A DNA stretch of 64,000 bases from Streptomyces sp. NBC_00376 (GTDB lineage: Bacteria; Actinomycetota; Actinomycetes; Streptomycetales; Streptomycetaceae), in NCBI RefSeq assembly GCF_036077095.1, contig NZ_CP107960.1, positions 7,874,001 through 7,938,000 of the forward strand, written 5' to 3'. Shown here piece after piece: positions 54,878 through 63,204 of this stretch (positions within the stretch are counted from its first letter, which is position 1; each line of letters opens with the position of its first letter). A model generated the notes under the pieces. That model searched no databases. It was not told the origin of the DNA and saw only the letters and a program-made list of their open reading frames with translations. The position numbers were made by a program, and so were the translations under genes.

Positions 54878-55702
54878 GTGATCGACTGCCATGTCCACCT
54901 GTGGGATCCGGCCGAGGGGTTCCCGTGGATCCGGCCGGGCAGCGAGCTCCATCGCGCCTTCGACGAGGCCGACTTGGAGCGCTCGGGTGAAGGTCTCGAC
55001 CTGGCGGGGGCGATCCTGGTCGAGGCGTCGCGCGGCGACGCGGGAGAGACGCTCGCCCTGCGTGAACTGCGCCTGCGCCGCCCGGACCTGGTCGCCGGTT
55101 ACGTGGCCAACCTGCACGTCCACGGCGCCGGCGGCCCCGGCCCGTTCCGCGCCCTCCTGCACGAGCTCGGCGACCTTCGCCCGGGCGGGATGCGGCTCGG
55201 CGGCGCCACGTGGGCGGACACCCCCGAGCCGGCCCGCGCGCTCGTCCCGGTGCTGGCCGAAGCCAGTACGGCACTGGAACTCAACCTCCACCGGGGCGCG
55301 TTGAAGGAGGCGGCCGATGTCGCCGACCGGCACCCCGGGCTGACCGTCGTCGTCGACCACCTGGGCAACGCACCGGACCCGCGCACACCTGCGGCGGGGG
55401 GCTGGTACCGCGACGTGGAGCGCGCCGCCGCGAGCCCGGGCGTGGTGGTGAAGATCTCCGGGCTGCTCACCCAGCAGCACGGGGTGGAGCGGCGGCGCGT
55501 CGCGCACATGGTGCGACACGTCGTGGACGTGCTCGGCCCCGACCGCGCTCTCGTCGGCTCGGACTGGCCGATCTGCCTGCCCCGCGGCTCACGGGCCGAC
55601 TCGCTCACGGCGTCCGCGCTCGGCCTGGCCCATCTGACGGCAGATCAGCGGCATCGGGTACTGCACACGACCGCGGTCCGGGTGTACGGACTCGGCGGAT
55701 GA
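54878..55702 (+). CDS. Amidohydrolase-2 family lactonase, L-fuconolactonase-like
   Basis: TIM-barrel metal hydrolase of 274 residues. The N-terminal metal motif is MIDCHVHLWDP, the middle has ELNLHRGALKEAADVADRHPGLTVVVDHLGNAP, and the C-terminal end has the conserved GSDWPICLP. This matches the fuconolactonase / 2-pyrone-4,6-dicarboxylate lactonase group. It likely opens the sugar lactone made by the aldo/keto reductase encoded divergently. GTG 54878 has GAAGGAGG upstream. Confidence 0.85.
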   Translation: MIDCHVHLWDPAEGFPWIRPGSELHRAFDEADLERSGEGLDLAGAILVEASRGDAGETLALRELRLRRPDLVAGYVANLHVHGAGGPGPFRALLHELGDLRPGGMRLGGATWADTPEPARALVPVLAEASTALELNLHRGALKEAADVADRHPGLTVVVDHLGNAPDPRTPAAGGWYRDVERAAASPGVVVKISGLLTQQHGVERRRVAHMVRHVVDVLGPDRALVGSDWPICLPRGSRADSLTASALGLAHLTADQRHRVLHTTAVRVYGLGG

Positions 55703-55714
55703 CCGTACGCGTGG

Positions 55715-55767
55715 TTGACAGTGCTCGAACGCCCCTGATTCGATTCTCTCGATGATCGATAGGCGAT
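55715..55767 (+). promoter_or_regulatory. Promoter and ATCGATAGNCGAT element for the esterase gene
   Basis: A TTGACA -35 (55715-55720), 18-nt spacer and a TTCGAT -10-like box (55739-55744) are followed by ATCGATAGGCGAT (55755-55767). The element sits at about the transcription start, a repressor position. It is identical to the element before subtilase 2. Confidence 0.6.
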
Positions 55768-55825
55768 GAACAGTGACCGGCTCCGCCTCGCCGAGAGTCG
55801 GTCCCGACCTCCGCGGAGATGCCCC

Positions 55826-56812
55826 ATGGCACATTTCGACCTGTCCCTGGACGAGCTGGAGAGATACCGTCCGGCCCTCACCGAGCCGGGCGACTTCGAC
55901 ACGTTCTGGCAGGAGACACTCGGCCGGCAGGAGGAGTTCGGCCTCGCCGCGACGTTCGAGCCGGTGCACAACGGGCTCGCCACGATCGACACCTTCGACG
56001 TGACCTTCGCCGGCTACGGCGGCCACCCCGTGCGCGGCTGGTTCCACCTGCCGGTGACCCGCACCGGCCCGCTGCCGGTCGTCGTGGAGTATCTGGGCTA
56101 CGGCAGCGGCCGGGGCGCCCCGCACGAGAAGCGACTGTGGGCGGACGCGGGCTACGCGCACCTCGTCATGGACACCCGGGGCCAGGGCGCCGAGACCCCC
56201 GACCCCGACCCGGCCGCCGGTGACATCGCCGCGCCCGGCTTCCTCACCCGCGGCGTGCTCGATCCGCGCCGCTACTACTACCGGCGCCTGTACACCGACG
56301 CGGTGCGCGCCGTCGCCGCCGCGCGCACGCACCCGGACGTCGACCCGGCCCGCACCGTGGTCACCGGCACCAGCCAGGGCGGCGGGATCGCGCTCGCCGC
56401 GGCGGGTCTCGTCCCCGACCTCGTGGCCGTCATGCCGGACGTGCCGTTCCTGTGCCACTTCCCGCGCGCCACCACGATCACCGACCTGCCGCCGTACGTC
56501 GAGGTCGCCAGGTTCGTGAAGCTGCACCGCGAGCACGCGGCCACGGTCGCCCGCACCATGTCCTACTTCGACGGCGCCGCCCTGGCCCGCAGGGCGAATG
56601 CGCCGACGCTGTTCTCGGTCGGTCTGATGGACCGCGTCTGCCCGCCCTCCACGGTGTATGCGGCGTTCAACCATTACGGCGCCCAGCGGAATGTGGACCA
56701 GGCCGACAAGCAGATACGGACCTATCCGTTCAATGATCACGAAGGCGGCGGGCCCGCCCATGAGGTCGTCAAATTGGAATGGCTGTCCAAGCAGCTGGAA
56801 ACCTCGGTGTGA
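55826..56812 (+). CDS. Acetyl xylan esterase (AXE1)-family hydrolase
   Basis: Alpha/beta hydrolase of 328 residues, the normal AXE1/cephalosporin-C-deacetylase length. The nucleophile elbow is GTSQGGG (S183), the acid is in VGLMDRVCPP, and the catalytic His in FNDHEGGG. VMDTRGQGAE is the typical family element. It has no signal peptide, so it should remove acetyl groups from imported oligosaccharides. ATG 55826 has GGAG upstream. It is followed 68 bp later by the GntR gene, probably in one transcript. Confidence 0.88.
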   Translation: MAHFDLSLDELERYRPALTEPGDFDTFWQETLGRQEEFGLAATFEPVHNGLATIDTFDVTFAGYGGHPVRGWFHLPVTRTGPLPVVVEYLGYGSGRGAPHEKRLWADAGYAHLVMDTRGQGAETPDPDPAAGDIAAPGFLTRGVLDPRRYYYRRLYTDAVRAVAAARTHPDVDPARTVVTGTSQGGGIALAAAGLVPDLVAVMPDVPFLCHFPRATTITDLPPYVEVARFVKLHREHAATVARTMSYFDGAALARRANAPTLFSVGLMDRVCPPSTVYAAFNHYGAQRNVDQADKQIRTYPFNDHEGGGPAHEVVKLEWLSKQLETSV

Positions 56813-56880
56813 TTCCATCGAGAGAAGATGGGCGCGTATTATGTCGCAACTTACGTGCCCCAGTGCAGGATTGGGAATTC

Positions 56881-57648
56881 ATGGCATCCAATGCGTCGGG
56901 TGGATTCGTCTCCACGCTGGCCACCAACAAGGACCGGTTCCGCAAGACCCTGATCTCGGACCAGGTCTACGAACTGCTCCGCCAGGCCGTGGTCGAGGGC
57001 GATCTCGCGCCGAACGACCGGGTGGTCGAATCGGAGATCGCACGGCGGCTCGGTGTGAGCCAGGCCCCGGTGCGCGAGGCGGTCAAGCGGCTCGCGCGTG
57101 AGGGCCTGTTCACGCACGTCCCGCGCCGCGGCCACTTCGTGGTCGAGATCTCCTCACAGGACGCGGAGTACGCCCGTCAGGTGCGCGAACCGCTGGAGGG
57201 CCTCGCCGCCCGGCTCGCCGCCGAGCACATCACCGAGGAGCAGCTCGCCGAGCTCGACGCGCTGGTGGAGCGGATGCGCGAGGCGGTCGCCGCGAGCGAC
57301 GTGAGCGGCTTCCGCGACGCCGACATAGAGTTCCACACCCTGGTCAGCCAGTTCGCCGGCAATCCGTTCCTGGCCCGGATGTGGGAGGTCATCGAGCCGA
57401 GCCTGCGCACCCTGCGGGCCATCTCCGACCCGCTCTTCGACGGTGACTGGTGCGCCATGGCCGACGAACACGGCCGTCTCGTCGATCTGCTGCGGTCCGG
57501 GGAGCCCGACAAGGCGGCGGAGGCCTTCGCCGACCATGCCGCCGGCCGCGGGCCCGTGCCGGACGCCCGGGAGACGAAGAAGCCGCGCAAGAAGGCCGCC
57601 GCGACGAAGCGGACGGCGGCCAGGAAGACGGCGGCCAAGTCGAATTGA
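56881..57648 (+). CDS. GntR-family (FCD) regulator with lysine/alanine-rich tail
   Basis: Protein of 255 residues. The GntR winged helix is KTLISDQVYELLRQAVVEGDLAPNDRVVESEIARRLGVSQAPVREAVKRLAREGLFTHVPRRGHFVV (residues 20-90). The FCD effector domain (95-225) has the metal-binding Asp/His set in DIEFHTLVSQFAGN and DEHGRLVDLLRSG, the last His replaced by DHAAG context. The final 25 residues are Lys/Arg/Ala-rich (KKPRKKAAATKRTAARKTAAK), like histone H1 or HupS tails, and not normal for the family. It is the likely owner of the ATCGATAGNCGAT operators (inference). Confidence 0.88.
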   Translation: MASNASGGFVSTLATNKDRFRKTLISDQVYELLRQAVVEGDLAPNDRVVESEIARRLGVSQAPVREAVKRLAREGLFTHVPRRGHFVVEISSQDAEYARQVREPLEGLAARLAAEHITEEQLAELDALVERMREAVAASDVSGFRDADIEFHTLVSQFAGNPFLARMWEVIEPSLRTLRAISDPLFDGDWCAMADEHGRLVDLLRSGEPDKAAEAFADHAAGRGPVPDARETKKPRKKAAATKRTAARKTAAKSN

Positions 57649-57659
57649 TCCACCGACGA

Positions 57660-57700
57660 GGGGGCCCGATGCGAAATCCGCATCGGGCCCCCTTTGTTTT
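57660..57700 (+). terminator. Rho-independent terminator after the GntR gene
   Basis: A perfect 14-bp stem (57660-57673 with 57679-57692), AAATC loop and TTTGTTTT tail. It also faces the end of the convergent beta-helix gene. Confidence 0.9.
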
Positions 57701-57736
57701 GCATGTGAGTTGCAGAGAGGCTGGCAATCCGGGGAA

Positions 57737-59713
57737 TTATCGGCGGGCGCCCGCCGTCCACTTCGGTGCCCCGTACTGATACGCACCCAGACTCGGTGTC
57801 GCGTCCGTGGAACCGCCATTGATCCCCGGCAGCGGGATCGCCGCATTGCGCGCGGGGGATTCGGCGGTCAGCCGGTAGTCGTGGTTCGCCGCGTCGACGA
57901 AGAGCGGATCGGCCTCGGCGGGAAGGTTGTTCGACAGGACGAGACCGCCGTTCGTGGCGTCGGTCAGGCCCCGGATCGTCCCGATGTTGTTGTAGATCTT
58001 CGTGCCGGTCGACGCCTCCGGCTCCTTCACGTAGAACAGCGTCATCCCACCGGTGTTGTTGTAGACGCTGTTGTCGTGCGACCCGGTGCCCAGTCCGTTG
58101 AGCATCACCGTGCCCTCGCGGTTGCCCCAGCCCACGTTGTTCGCGATGACGAGATCGCTCTGGCCGTTGTCCGCGTAGACGCCCGAGATGCCGAACGTGG
58201 TCGAGGTCGTCGTGGGTGCCGGGTCGTGCAGCACGTTGTGGTCGATGGACGAACCCATCATGTACGCGCTGCAGCAGGTGTAGATCGCGGCGACGTCCAG
58301 GCTCAGCCGGGCGTACCCGGAGATGTCGTTGTACGCGATCAGGTCCTTGCCCGGGGTGAGGCCGGCCACCTCGTTCCACTGGAGGTTGATGCCGCTGCGG
58401 CCGACGCGGGAGATGGTGTTGTGCGTGACCGTCTGACTGTTGCCCTGTACGGCGATGCCCGCCGCGTAGGTGCCCATGTAGTCCACGTCGTGGATCACGT
58501 TGTCCGTGGCGGTGTTGTTCTGTCCGCGCAGTGCGATGCCGTTCCCGGCGCTCAGCGACAGATCGCTGTTCACGATCTTGTTGTGGGTGCCGTCGAGGAT
58601 GATGCCGGTGTCGCCGACGCCCCGGGTCACCGTGCTGCCGCAGTCCGTCGCGCCCCGGGTGATGTCCGTGTAGTGCGACAGGTACTTGCCCTCGATGCCG
58701 TCGAGGGTGACACCGGTGCTGGTGGCGCCCGTCTGGATCGTGGTGGCGAACAGGCCGATGCCGGCGACCGTGGTGTGGCCGGTGTTCGTCAGGTCGAAGC
58801 CGAGGGTGCGGCGCTTGGCCTCGAAGGTGTGGGCACCGGGGTCGTCGGTGCTGTACACGTACAGGCGCTTCGTGGCCGGGTCGTAGAACCACTCGCCGGG
58901 GTGCGCGAGCTCACCGATCTTGCCGGAGAGCGCGTACCGCGTCTCCTTCGGTACGACCTTGTGGACGCACGGCGGCGCCACGTCGAGCGTCACCGAGCCG
59001 ACGGCCGAACTCTTCACCTTGCCCGTGGCCGAGATGTACCAGTAGCCGGTGAGAGCGCGCGCGCCGTCCCAGTAACCGGCCGGACGGGTCAGGTCCGCGT
59101 CGGCGATCGTGGCGTCCGCGCTGCCCGCACCGGCGTACTGGAGCGTGGGGCCGAGCAGATCGAGCCCGGGGTAGGGCCATTGGGCCTCGACGCCCATCTT
59201 CTTGTCGGTGAACACCTGCACGGTGCTCACGTCCGGGCCGAGGTCGACATCCGTGCTGTAGACGTGCCCGGCCGCCACCGCGTCGCTGAACTGCGAGTCC
59301 TTGGCGAACGGGTCGGTCCTGGCGATCTCGGTGACATCGGCGGCGGTGACCGGCTCGAAGCCGCCGATCCTGGAGGAACCGCTGACCGTCACCTTCGCGC
59401 CCGGGGCGGCGCGGTAGGTGATCGGCAGTTCGGCGGTGCCGGAACGGGCCGGCACGACCGTCTCCTCGTACGTGCCGGACAGGACCAGGCACGTGTCGCC
59501 CGGCACCATCACGTCGGCGCACCTCTGGATGTGCCGGAACGGGGCCCTGGCGCTCCGGCCGCCGGCGGTGTCCTTCCCGGACGGCGCGACGTAGTAGGTC
59601 TTTCCCGGCCGGAACCCGGCCGGATGGGCGGCGGCGGGCTGACCGGCCGCCACCATGGCCAGGGCTGCGAGCAGGGCGGCTGCGGGCCACGAACCCCTGC
59701 GGGACCGTGGCAT
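57737..59713 (-). CDS. Secreted right-handed parallel beta-helix protein, probable glycan-active enzyme
   Basis: Protein of 658 residues. A signal peptide (RRGSWPAAALLAALAMVAAG, cleaved near AAA-HP) is followed by GKTYYVAPSGKDTAGGRSARAPFRHIQRCADVMVPGDTCLVLSGTYEE, the usual start of secreted beta-helix enzymes. A helix of repeated coils with N-x-I/V-x-x-N patterns fills residues 330-600, and LGAYQYG is the typical end. Relatives include polysaccharide lyases and glycosidases; the active site cannot be assigned. ATG 59713 has GAGGAG 5 nt upstream. It lies just downstream of the sugar importer genes on the same strand. Confidence 0.85.
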   Translation of the reverse strand: MPRSRRGSWPAAALLAALAMVAAGQPAAAHPAGFRPGKTYYVAPSGKDTAGGRSARAPFRHIQRCADVMVPGDTCLVLSGTYEETVVPARSGTAELPITYRAAPGAKVTVSGSSRIGGFEPVTAADVTEIARTDPFAKDSQFSDAVAAGHVYSTDVDLGPDVSTVQVFTDKKMGVEAQWPYPGLDLLGPTLQYAGAGSADATIADADLTRPAGYWDGARALTGYWYISATGKVKSSAVGSVTLDVAPPCVHKVVPKETRYALSGKIGELAHPGEWFYDPATKRLYVYSTDDPGAHTFEAKRRTLGFDLTNTGHTTVAGIGLFATTIQTGATSTGVTLDGIEGKYLSHYTDITRGATDCGSTVTRGVGDTGIILDGTHNKIVNSDLSLSAGNGIALRGQNNTATDNVIHDVDYMGTYAAGIAVQGNSQTVTHNTISRVGRSGINLQWNEVAGLTPGKDLIAYNDISGYARLSLDVAAIYTCCSAYMMGSSIDHNVLHDPAPTTTSTTFGISGVYADNGQSDLVIANNVGWGNREGTVMLNGLGTGSHDNSVYNNTGGMTLFYVKEPEASTGTKIYNNIGTIRGLTDATNGGLVLSNNLPAEADPLFVDAANHDYRLTAESPARNAAIPLPGINGGSTDATPSLGAYQYGAPKWTAGARR

Positions 59714-59814
59714 CGAACTCCTCAGCACTGCGTGGTCCTTTCTCTTCTCTCGGCTCTTGCTCGGACGGGTGAGAACGAGCCCGGTCGTCTCTCCAGGGCT
59801 CGTCCCTTCACGAC

Positions 59815-60729
59815 TCATCCCTTCACGGCGCCGACGGTGAGACCGCTGATGATGTGGCGCTGCATGTAGATGAAGAAGATGACGACGGGCGCGACGGCGA
59901 GCAGAAGGTTGGGAAACACCTTCGTCAGGTCGGTCGAGTACTGGCTGATGCCCGCGTAGATCGCCGTCGTGACCGTGTAGTGCCCGGAGGACGGGCTGAG
60001 CAGGATCTGCGGTGAGACGAAGTCGTTCCAGATCCCGATCGAGTTGAGGATCAGCACCGTGACGACCGCCGGACGCATCAGCGGGAAGATGATGGACCAG
60101 AACGTCCGGTACCGGCCCGCGCCGTCGATCGTCGCCGCGTGGTCGATGTCCACCGGGATGGTGCGGATGAAGCCGACGAACAGGAAGATGCTCACCGGCA
60201 GCGTGGACGCCACATCGTGCGCGACCAGACCGGTCACGGTGTTGGCCAGCCCGACCTCGCGCAGCACATAGATCACCGGGATGATCACGGCGGCACCCGG
60301 GATGAACGTGCCGGCCAGGAAATACAGCAGCACCAGCTGCGTACGCCGCTTGAGACTGCGCGCGATCGCGTACGCGGCGGGGCCCGCGAGCAGGATGCAC
60401 AGCACGTCCACGACCACGACGAGGAACAGCGTGAAGCCGTAGCCGCCGATGACGTTGAACTGCGGGCTGCTGATCGCGGCCGACATGTGCTCGAAGGTCA
60501 GCCCGCTCAGGGGGATCGAGAACGGGTTGTCGAGGATGTCCTGCTGCGACTTGAAGGCGTTCACCACGAGCAGATAGACCGGCACGACCATGACGACGAA
60601 CAGCACGCCGAGCAGGCCCCACCGCACGGGCGAACGGGACTCGTCGCGCTCCGTGCGCCGCACGTCGTCGCTCCTGGTCGGCAAGGCCTTCGGCTTCTCG
60701 CGGACCTCTGCCTCTAGTACCACCACCAA
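59815..60729 (-). CDS. Carbohydrate ABC transporter permease (MalG type)
   Basis: Protein of 304 residues with six helices. After a polar N-terminus comes GLLGVLFVVMVVPVYLLVVNAFKSQQDILDNPFSIP, typical of MalG-like subunits, and the EAA loop reads DHAATIDGAGRYRTFWSIIFPLMRPAVVTV. It pairs with the MalF-type permease encoded 10 bp upstream. No ATPase gene is present in the operon, so a shared MsiK-type ATPase elsewhere probably powers it, as is common in Streptomyces. Confidence 0.92.
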   Translation of the reverse strand: MVVVLEAEVREKPKALPTRSDDVRRTERDESRSPVRWGLLGVLFVVMVVPVYLLVVNAFKSQQDILDNPFSIPLSGLTFEHMSAAISSPQFNVIGGYGFTLFLVVVVDVLCILLAGPAAYAIARSLKRRTQLVLLYFLAGTFIPGAAVIIPVIYVLREVGLANTVTGLVAHDVASTLPVSIFLFVGFIRTIPVDIDHAATIDGAGRYRTFWSIIFPLMRPAVVTVLILNSIGIWNDFVSPQILLSPSSGHYTVTTAIYAGISQYSTDLTKVFPNLLLAVAPVVIFFIYMQRHIISGLTVGAVKG

Positions 60730-60739
60730 CGGCTCCTAA

Positions 60740-61666
60740 CTAACCTGTCGCGGCTTGGTCTTGACGGTTGCGCAGCGTTGTCACAACGAGGGCGAGCACC
60801 GCGGACACCACCATCAGGAACACTGCCTGCGCGGTCGCGTACCCGACCTTGGTGCCCTCGAAGGAACGGGCGAGAATGAGGTACGTGAACGTCTGCGTCG
60901 ACCCGGCCGGACCGCCGCCGGTGAGGCTGACCACGATGTCGTACGCCCGGACGAGCCCCACCAGGTTCAGCACCGTCGCCACGGTCACCACGGGCGCGAT
61001 CATGGGGATCACGATCCGTGTGTTGATCTGCCGCTTGGAGGCGCCGTCCATCGCTGCGGCCTCCAGCAGCTCGGCGGGCACCGTCTGCAGGGCGGCCACG
61101 AACAGGACGACGTTGAAGCCGAATCCGGCCCACACGATCACGGCGATCAGCGAGATCAGCGCGAACTGCTCGTCGAAGAGGAAACCCAGCGGCTCGATCC
61201 CGAACTTGGCGAGTGTGTTGTTGATGGCGCCGTTGGTGCCGAGGATCGCCGCCCACAGGTAGCCGAGGATCAGCGCGCTGATGACGTGCGGGAAGTAGGC
61301 GACGGCCCGGAAGAACGAGTTGGTGCGCGAACGGCCCTTGAGAGCCAGCGCGTACACGAGCCCCAGTCCCACCATGAGGACCGTGCCGGCCACGGCGACC
61401 AGCCCCGTCACGTACCAGGCGTCCGACGAACTCGGATCGTCGAACAGGTGCTTGTAGTTGTCGAGCCCGGTGAACGTGGCGGTGGAGAAGCCGTCCCAGT
61501 CGGTCAGACTGAGATACACCGCGACGCCCACCGGCACGACGGTCATCACCGTGTAGAGCAGTACGGCCGGGCCCATCATCGCGAGGGTGACGGCCGAGTC
61601 CCGAAGCCTGGCCCGGCGTCGCCCCCGGTGCTTCAGTCCCGCGTTCAGCTCTGCGAGTTCCACCAC
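60740..61666 (-). CDS. Carbohydrate ABC transporter permease (MalF type)
   Basis: Protein of 308 residues. The first helix (AVTLAMMGPAVLLYTVMTVVPVGVAVYLSLTDWDGF) and FTGLDNYKHLF are typical of MalF-like subunits. The EAA loop reads LEAAAMDGASKRQINTRIVIPMIAP. It forms a heterodimer with the next permease. The GTG start lies inside the 3' end of the binding-protein gene (22-nt overlap), indicating coupled translation. Confidence 0.92.
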   Translation of the reverse strand: MVELAELNAGLKHRGRRRARLRDSAVTLAMMGPAVLLYTVMTVVPVGVAVYLSLTDWDGFSTATFTGLDNYKHLFDDPSSSDAWYVTGLVAVAGTVLMVGLGLVYALALKGRSRTNSFFRAVAYFPHVISALILGYLWAAILGTNGAINNTLAKFGIEPLGFLFDEQFALISLIAVIVWAGFGFNVVLFVAALQTVPAELLEAAAMDGASKRQINTRIVIPMIAPVVTVATVLNLVGLVRAYDIVVSLTGGGPAGSTQTFTYLILARSFEGTKVGYATAQAVFLMVVSAVLALVVTTLRNRQDQAATG

Positions 61667-62889
61667 TTGTCCAATCCTTCGGCCGCGCCCGCGGGGGACG
61701 AGCCCGTGTACAGGGACTGGATCTGCTTGTTGAGCTCGTCGCTGAACCCGGCGATCGGCTGGCTCTTCCCGGACTTCACGATCACCGACGGCGCCTTGTC
61801 CAGGATCTTCTGCACGGACGAACCGAGGCTGGACATCGGGTACGTGAAGCCCTCACGCAGATTGGCGTCGGAGGCGAGCTGGCTCTTGAGGGCCTTCGGG
61901 TCGGTGGTCGCCCACTTCACGAACTCGATCGCCTCGGCCTTGTGGCGCGACTTGTTCACCACCACGTACGGGTTCGAGATGTTGCCGAACTGGCCGGACG
62001 GGTAGGCCCCGTCGGTCGGCATGGTGAACACGCCGATGTCGTCGCTCTTCTTCGCGGCGTCGGCGGCGGGCACGAAGAACGAACCCATGATGTACATCGC
62101 GGACTTGCCGTTCAGGAAGGCCGTCTGGCCGTCCGCGTAGGTGAGGCCGAGCGCGCTCTTGTCCAGGTAGCCCTTGTCGATCCAGCTCTTGTAGTGCTCC
62201 AGGTAGGGCAGGTAGCCGCTCTTCGCGAAGGAGGCCTTCCCGTCCTTGCGCTTGGCCGTCCACTCGGGGTCGGCGGTGAGCACACCCGCGTCGGCCATCA
62301 TGGAGAACTGGGAGCCGGTGACCCACTGACCGGCGGTCTGCAGCGGCTTGAAGCCGGCTCCCTTCAAGCTGCCCATGGCCGAAGTGAACTGATCCAGGGA
62401 CCGGATGTTCGTGGCGTCGATCCCGGCCTTCTCGAAGGCGGCCTTGCTGTAGAACACGAGCGACTGGATCTGCTCACCCACACCGACCACGTAGTGCTTG
62501 CCGTCGATGGCGTACTGGTCGGCCAGCGGCGTCTTGGTGGTCCAGGGCTGGTCGGACAGGTCGGCGAAGAGCGACGCGGTTTCGGCGGTCGGCGTGATCT
62601 GCTGGGCGACATCCGGCGGATCGCCCGCCGCCAGGTCCTGCCTCAGCTTCGCGTCCGCCGAGATCGTGCCGGTCAGTTCGAGCTTGACCGTCACTCCGGG
62701 GTGGGATTTCTCGTACGTGTCGAAGAGATCGTTCCAGTACTTCTCCGTCAGGTTCGGCGTGATGTTCACGATGACGCGGAGGGTCGTGCCCTCCGAGGCC
62801 TGGTCGGAGCCGTTGCCGCAGGCGACGGCCGATGCCATCACGAGGGGAGCCACGGCGAGTCCGCAGGTACGGCGCCACATTTTCTTCAT
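61645..62889 (-). CDS. Sugar ABC transporter substrate-binding lipoprotein (family 1)
   Basis: Protein of 414 residues. The lipobox cysteine is C24 (ASAVAC). The mature protein shows the family-1 pattern TLRVIVNITPNLTEKYWNDLFDTYEKSHPGVTVKLELTG, a middle DAGVLTADPEW and the C-terminal FLNGKSAMYIMGSFFVPAA. It captures the oligosaccharide for the two permeases. It is the first gene of the importer operon, with two ATCGATAG-type elements upstream (62921-62933 and 63058-63070), so expression is probably induced by the sugar through the GntR regulator. Confidence 0.93.
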   Translation of the reverse strand: MKKMWRRTCGLAVAPLVMASAVACGNGSDQASEGTTLRVIVNITPNLTEKYWNDLFDTYEKSHPGVTVKLELTGTISADAKLRQDLAAGDPPDVAQQITPTAETASLFADLSDQPWTTKTPLADQYAIDGKHYVVGVGEQIQSLVFYSKAAFEKAGIDATNIRSLDQFTSAMGSLKGAGFKPLQTAGQWVTGSQFSMMADAGVLTADPEWTAKRKDGKASFAKSGYLPYLEHYKSWIDKGYLDKSALGLTYADGQTAFLNGKSAMYIMGSFFVPAADAAKKSDDIGVFTMPTDGAYPSGQFGNISNPYVVVNKSRHKAEAIEFVKWATTDPKALKSQLASDANLREGFTYPMSSLGSSVQKILDKAPSVIVKSGKSQPIAGFSDELNKQIQSLYTGSSPAGAAEGLDKWWNSQS

Positions 62890-63204
62890 CGGGACACGCT
62901 CCGTTGCGTAGTCGTGAATAATCGATAGTTGGTGTTCAGTCGCAGAGTTCCCGGTGGAGCTGTGATGGGAGGGGGGTGCGGGCGGCCGATCGGTACGGTC
63001 GCCCGGAGGGGTGGCGCGATGCGGCGAAGGCGGGGCGGGGCCCTCGCCTCTGTGTCTATCGTCTATCGATTGCTGATGCTAAAGGGCTGCATCTCGCTTC
63101 TTCAAGAGTGCTGCGGCAATGCTCTGAGTTCCTTTCCCCGGTTCCGGTCGGCTCCGTCGGCGAGCAACCACCGCACGGCGACGAGGCCTTGGGCACCAGG
63201 GAGA
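62890..63204. promoter_or_regulatory. 315-bp control region of the sugar importer operon
   Basis: No gene is seen here. It holds a degenerate element (ATCGATAG followed by TTGGT, 62921-62933) close to the importer start. A full element lies at 63058-63070 (minus strand ATCGATAGACGAT). Their spacing of about 137 bp would allow looping or two promoters. The GH29 gene ends at 63205 on the same strand. Confidence 0.55.
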
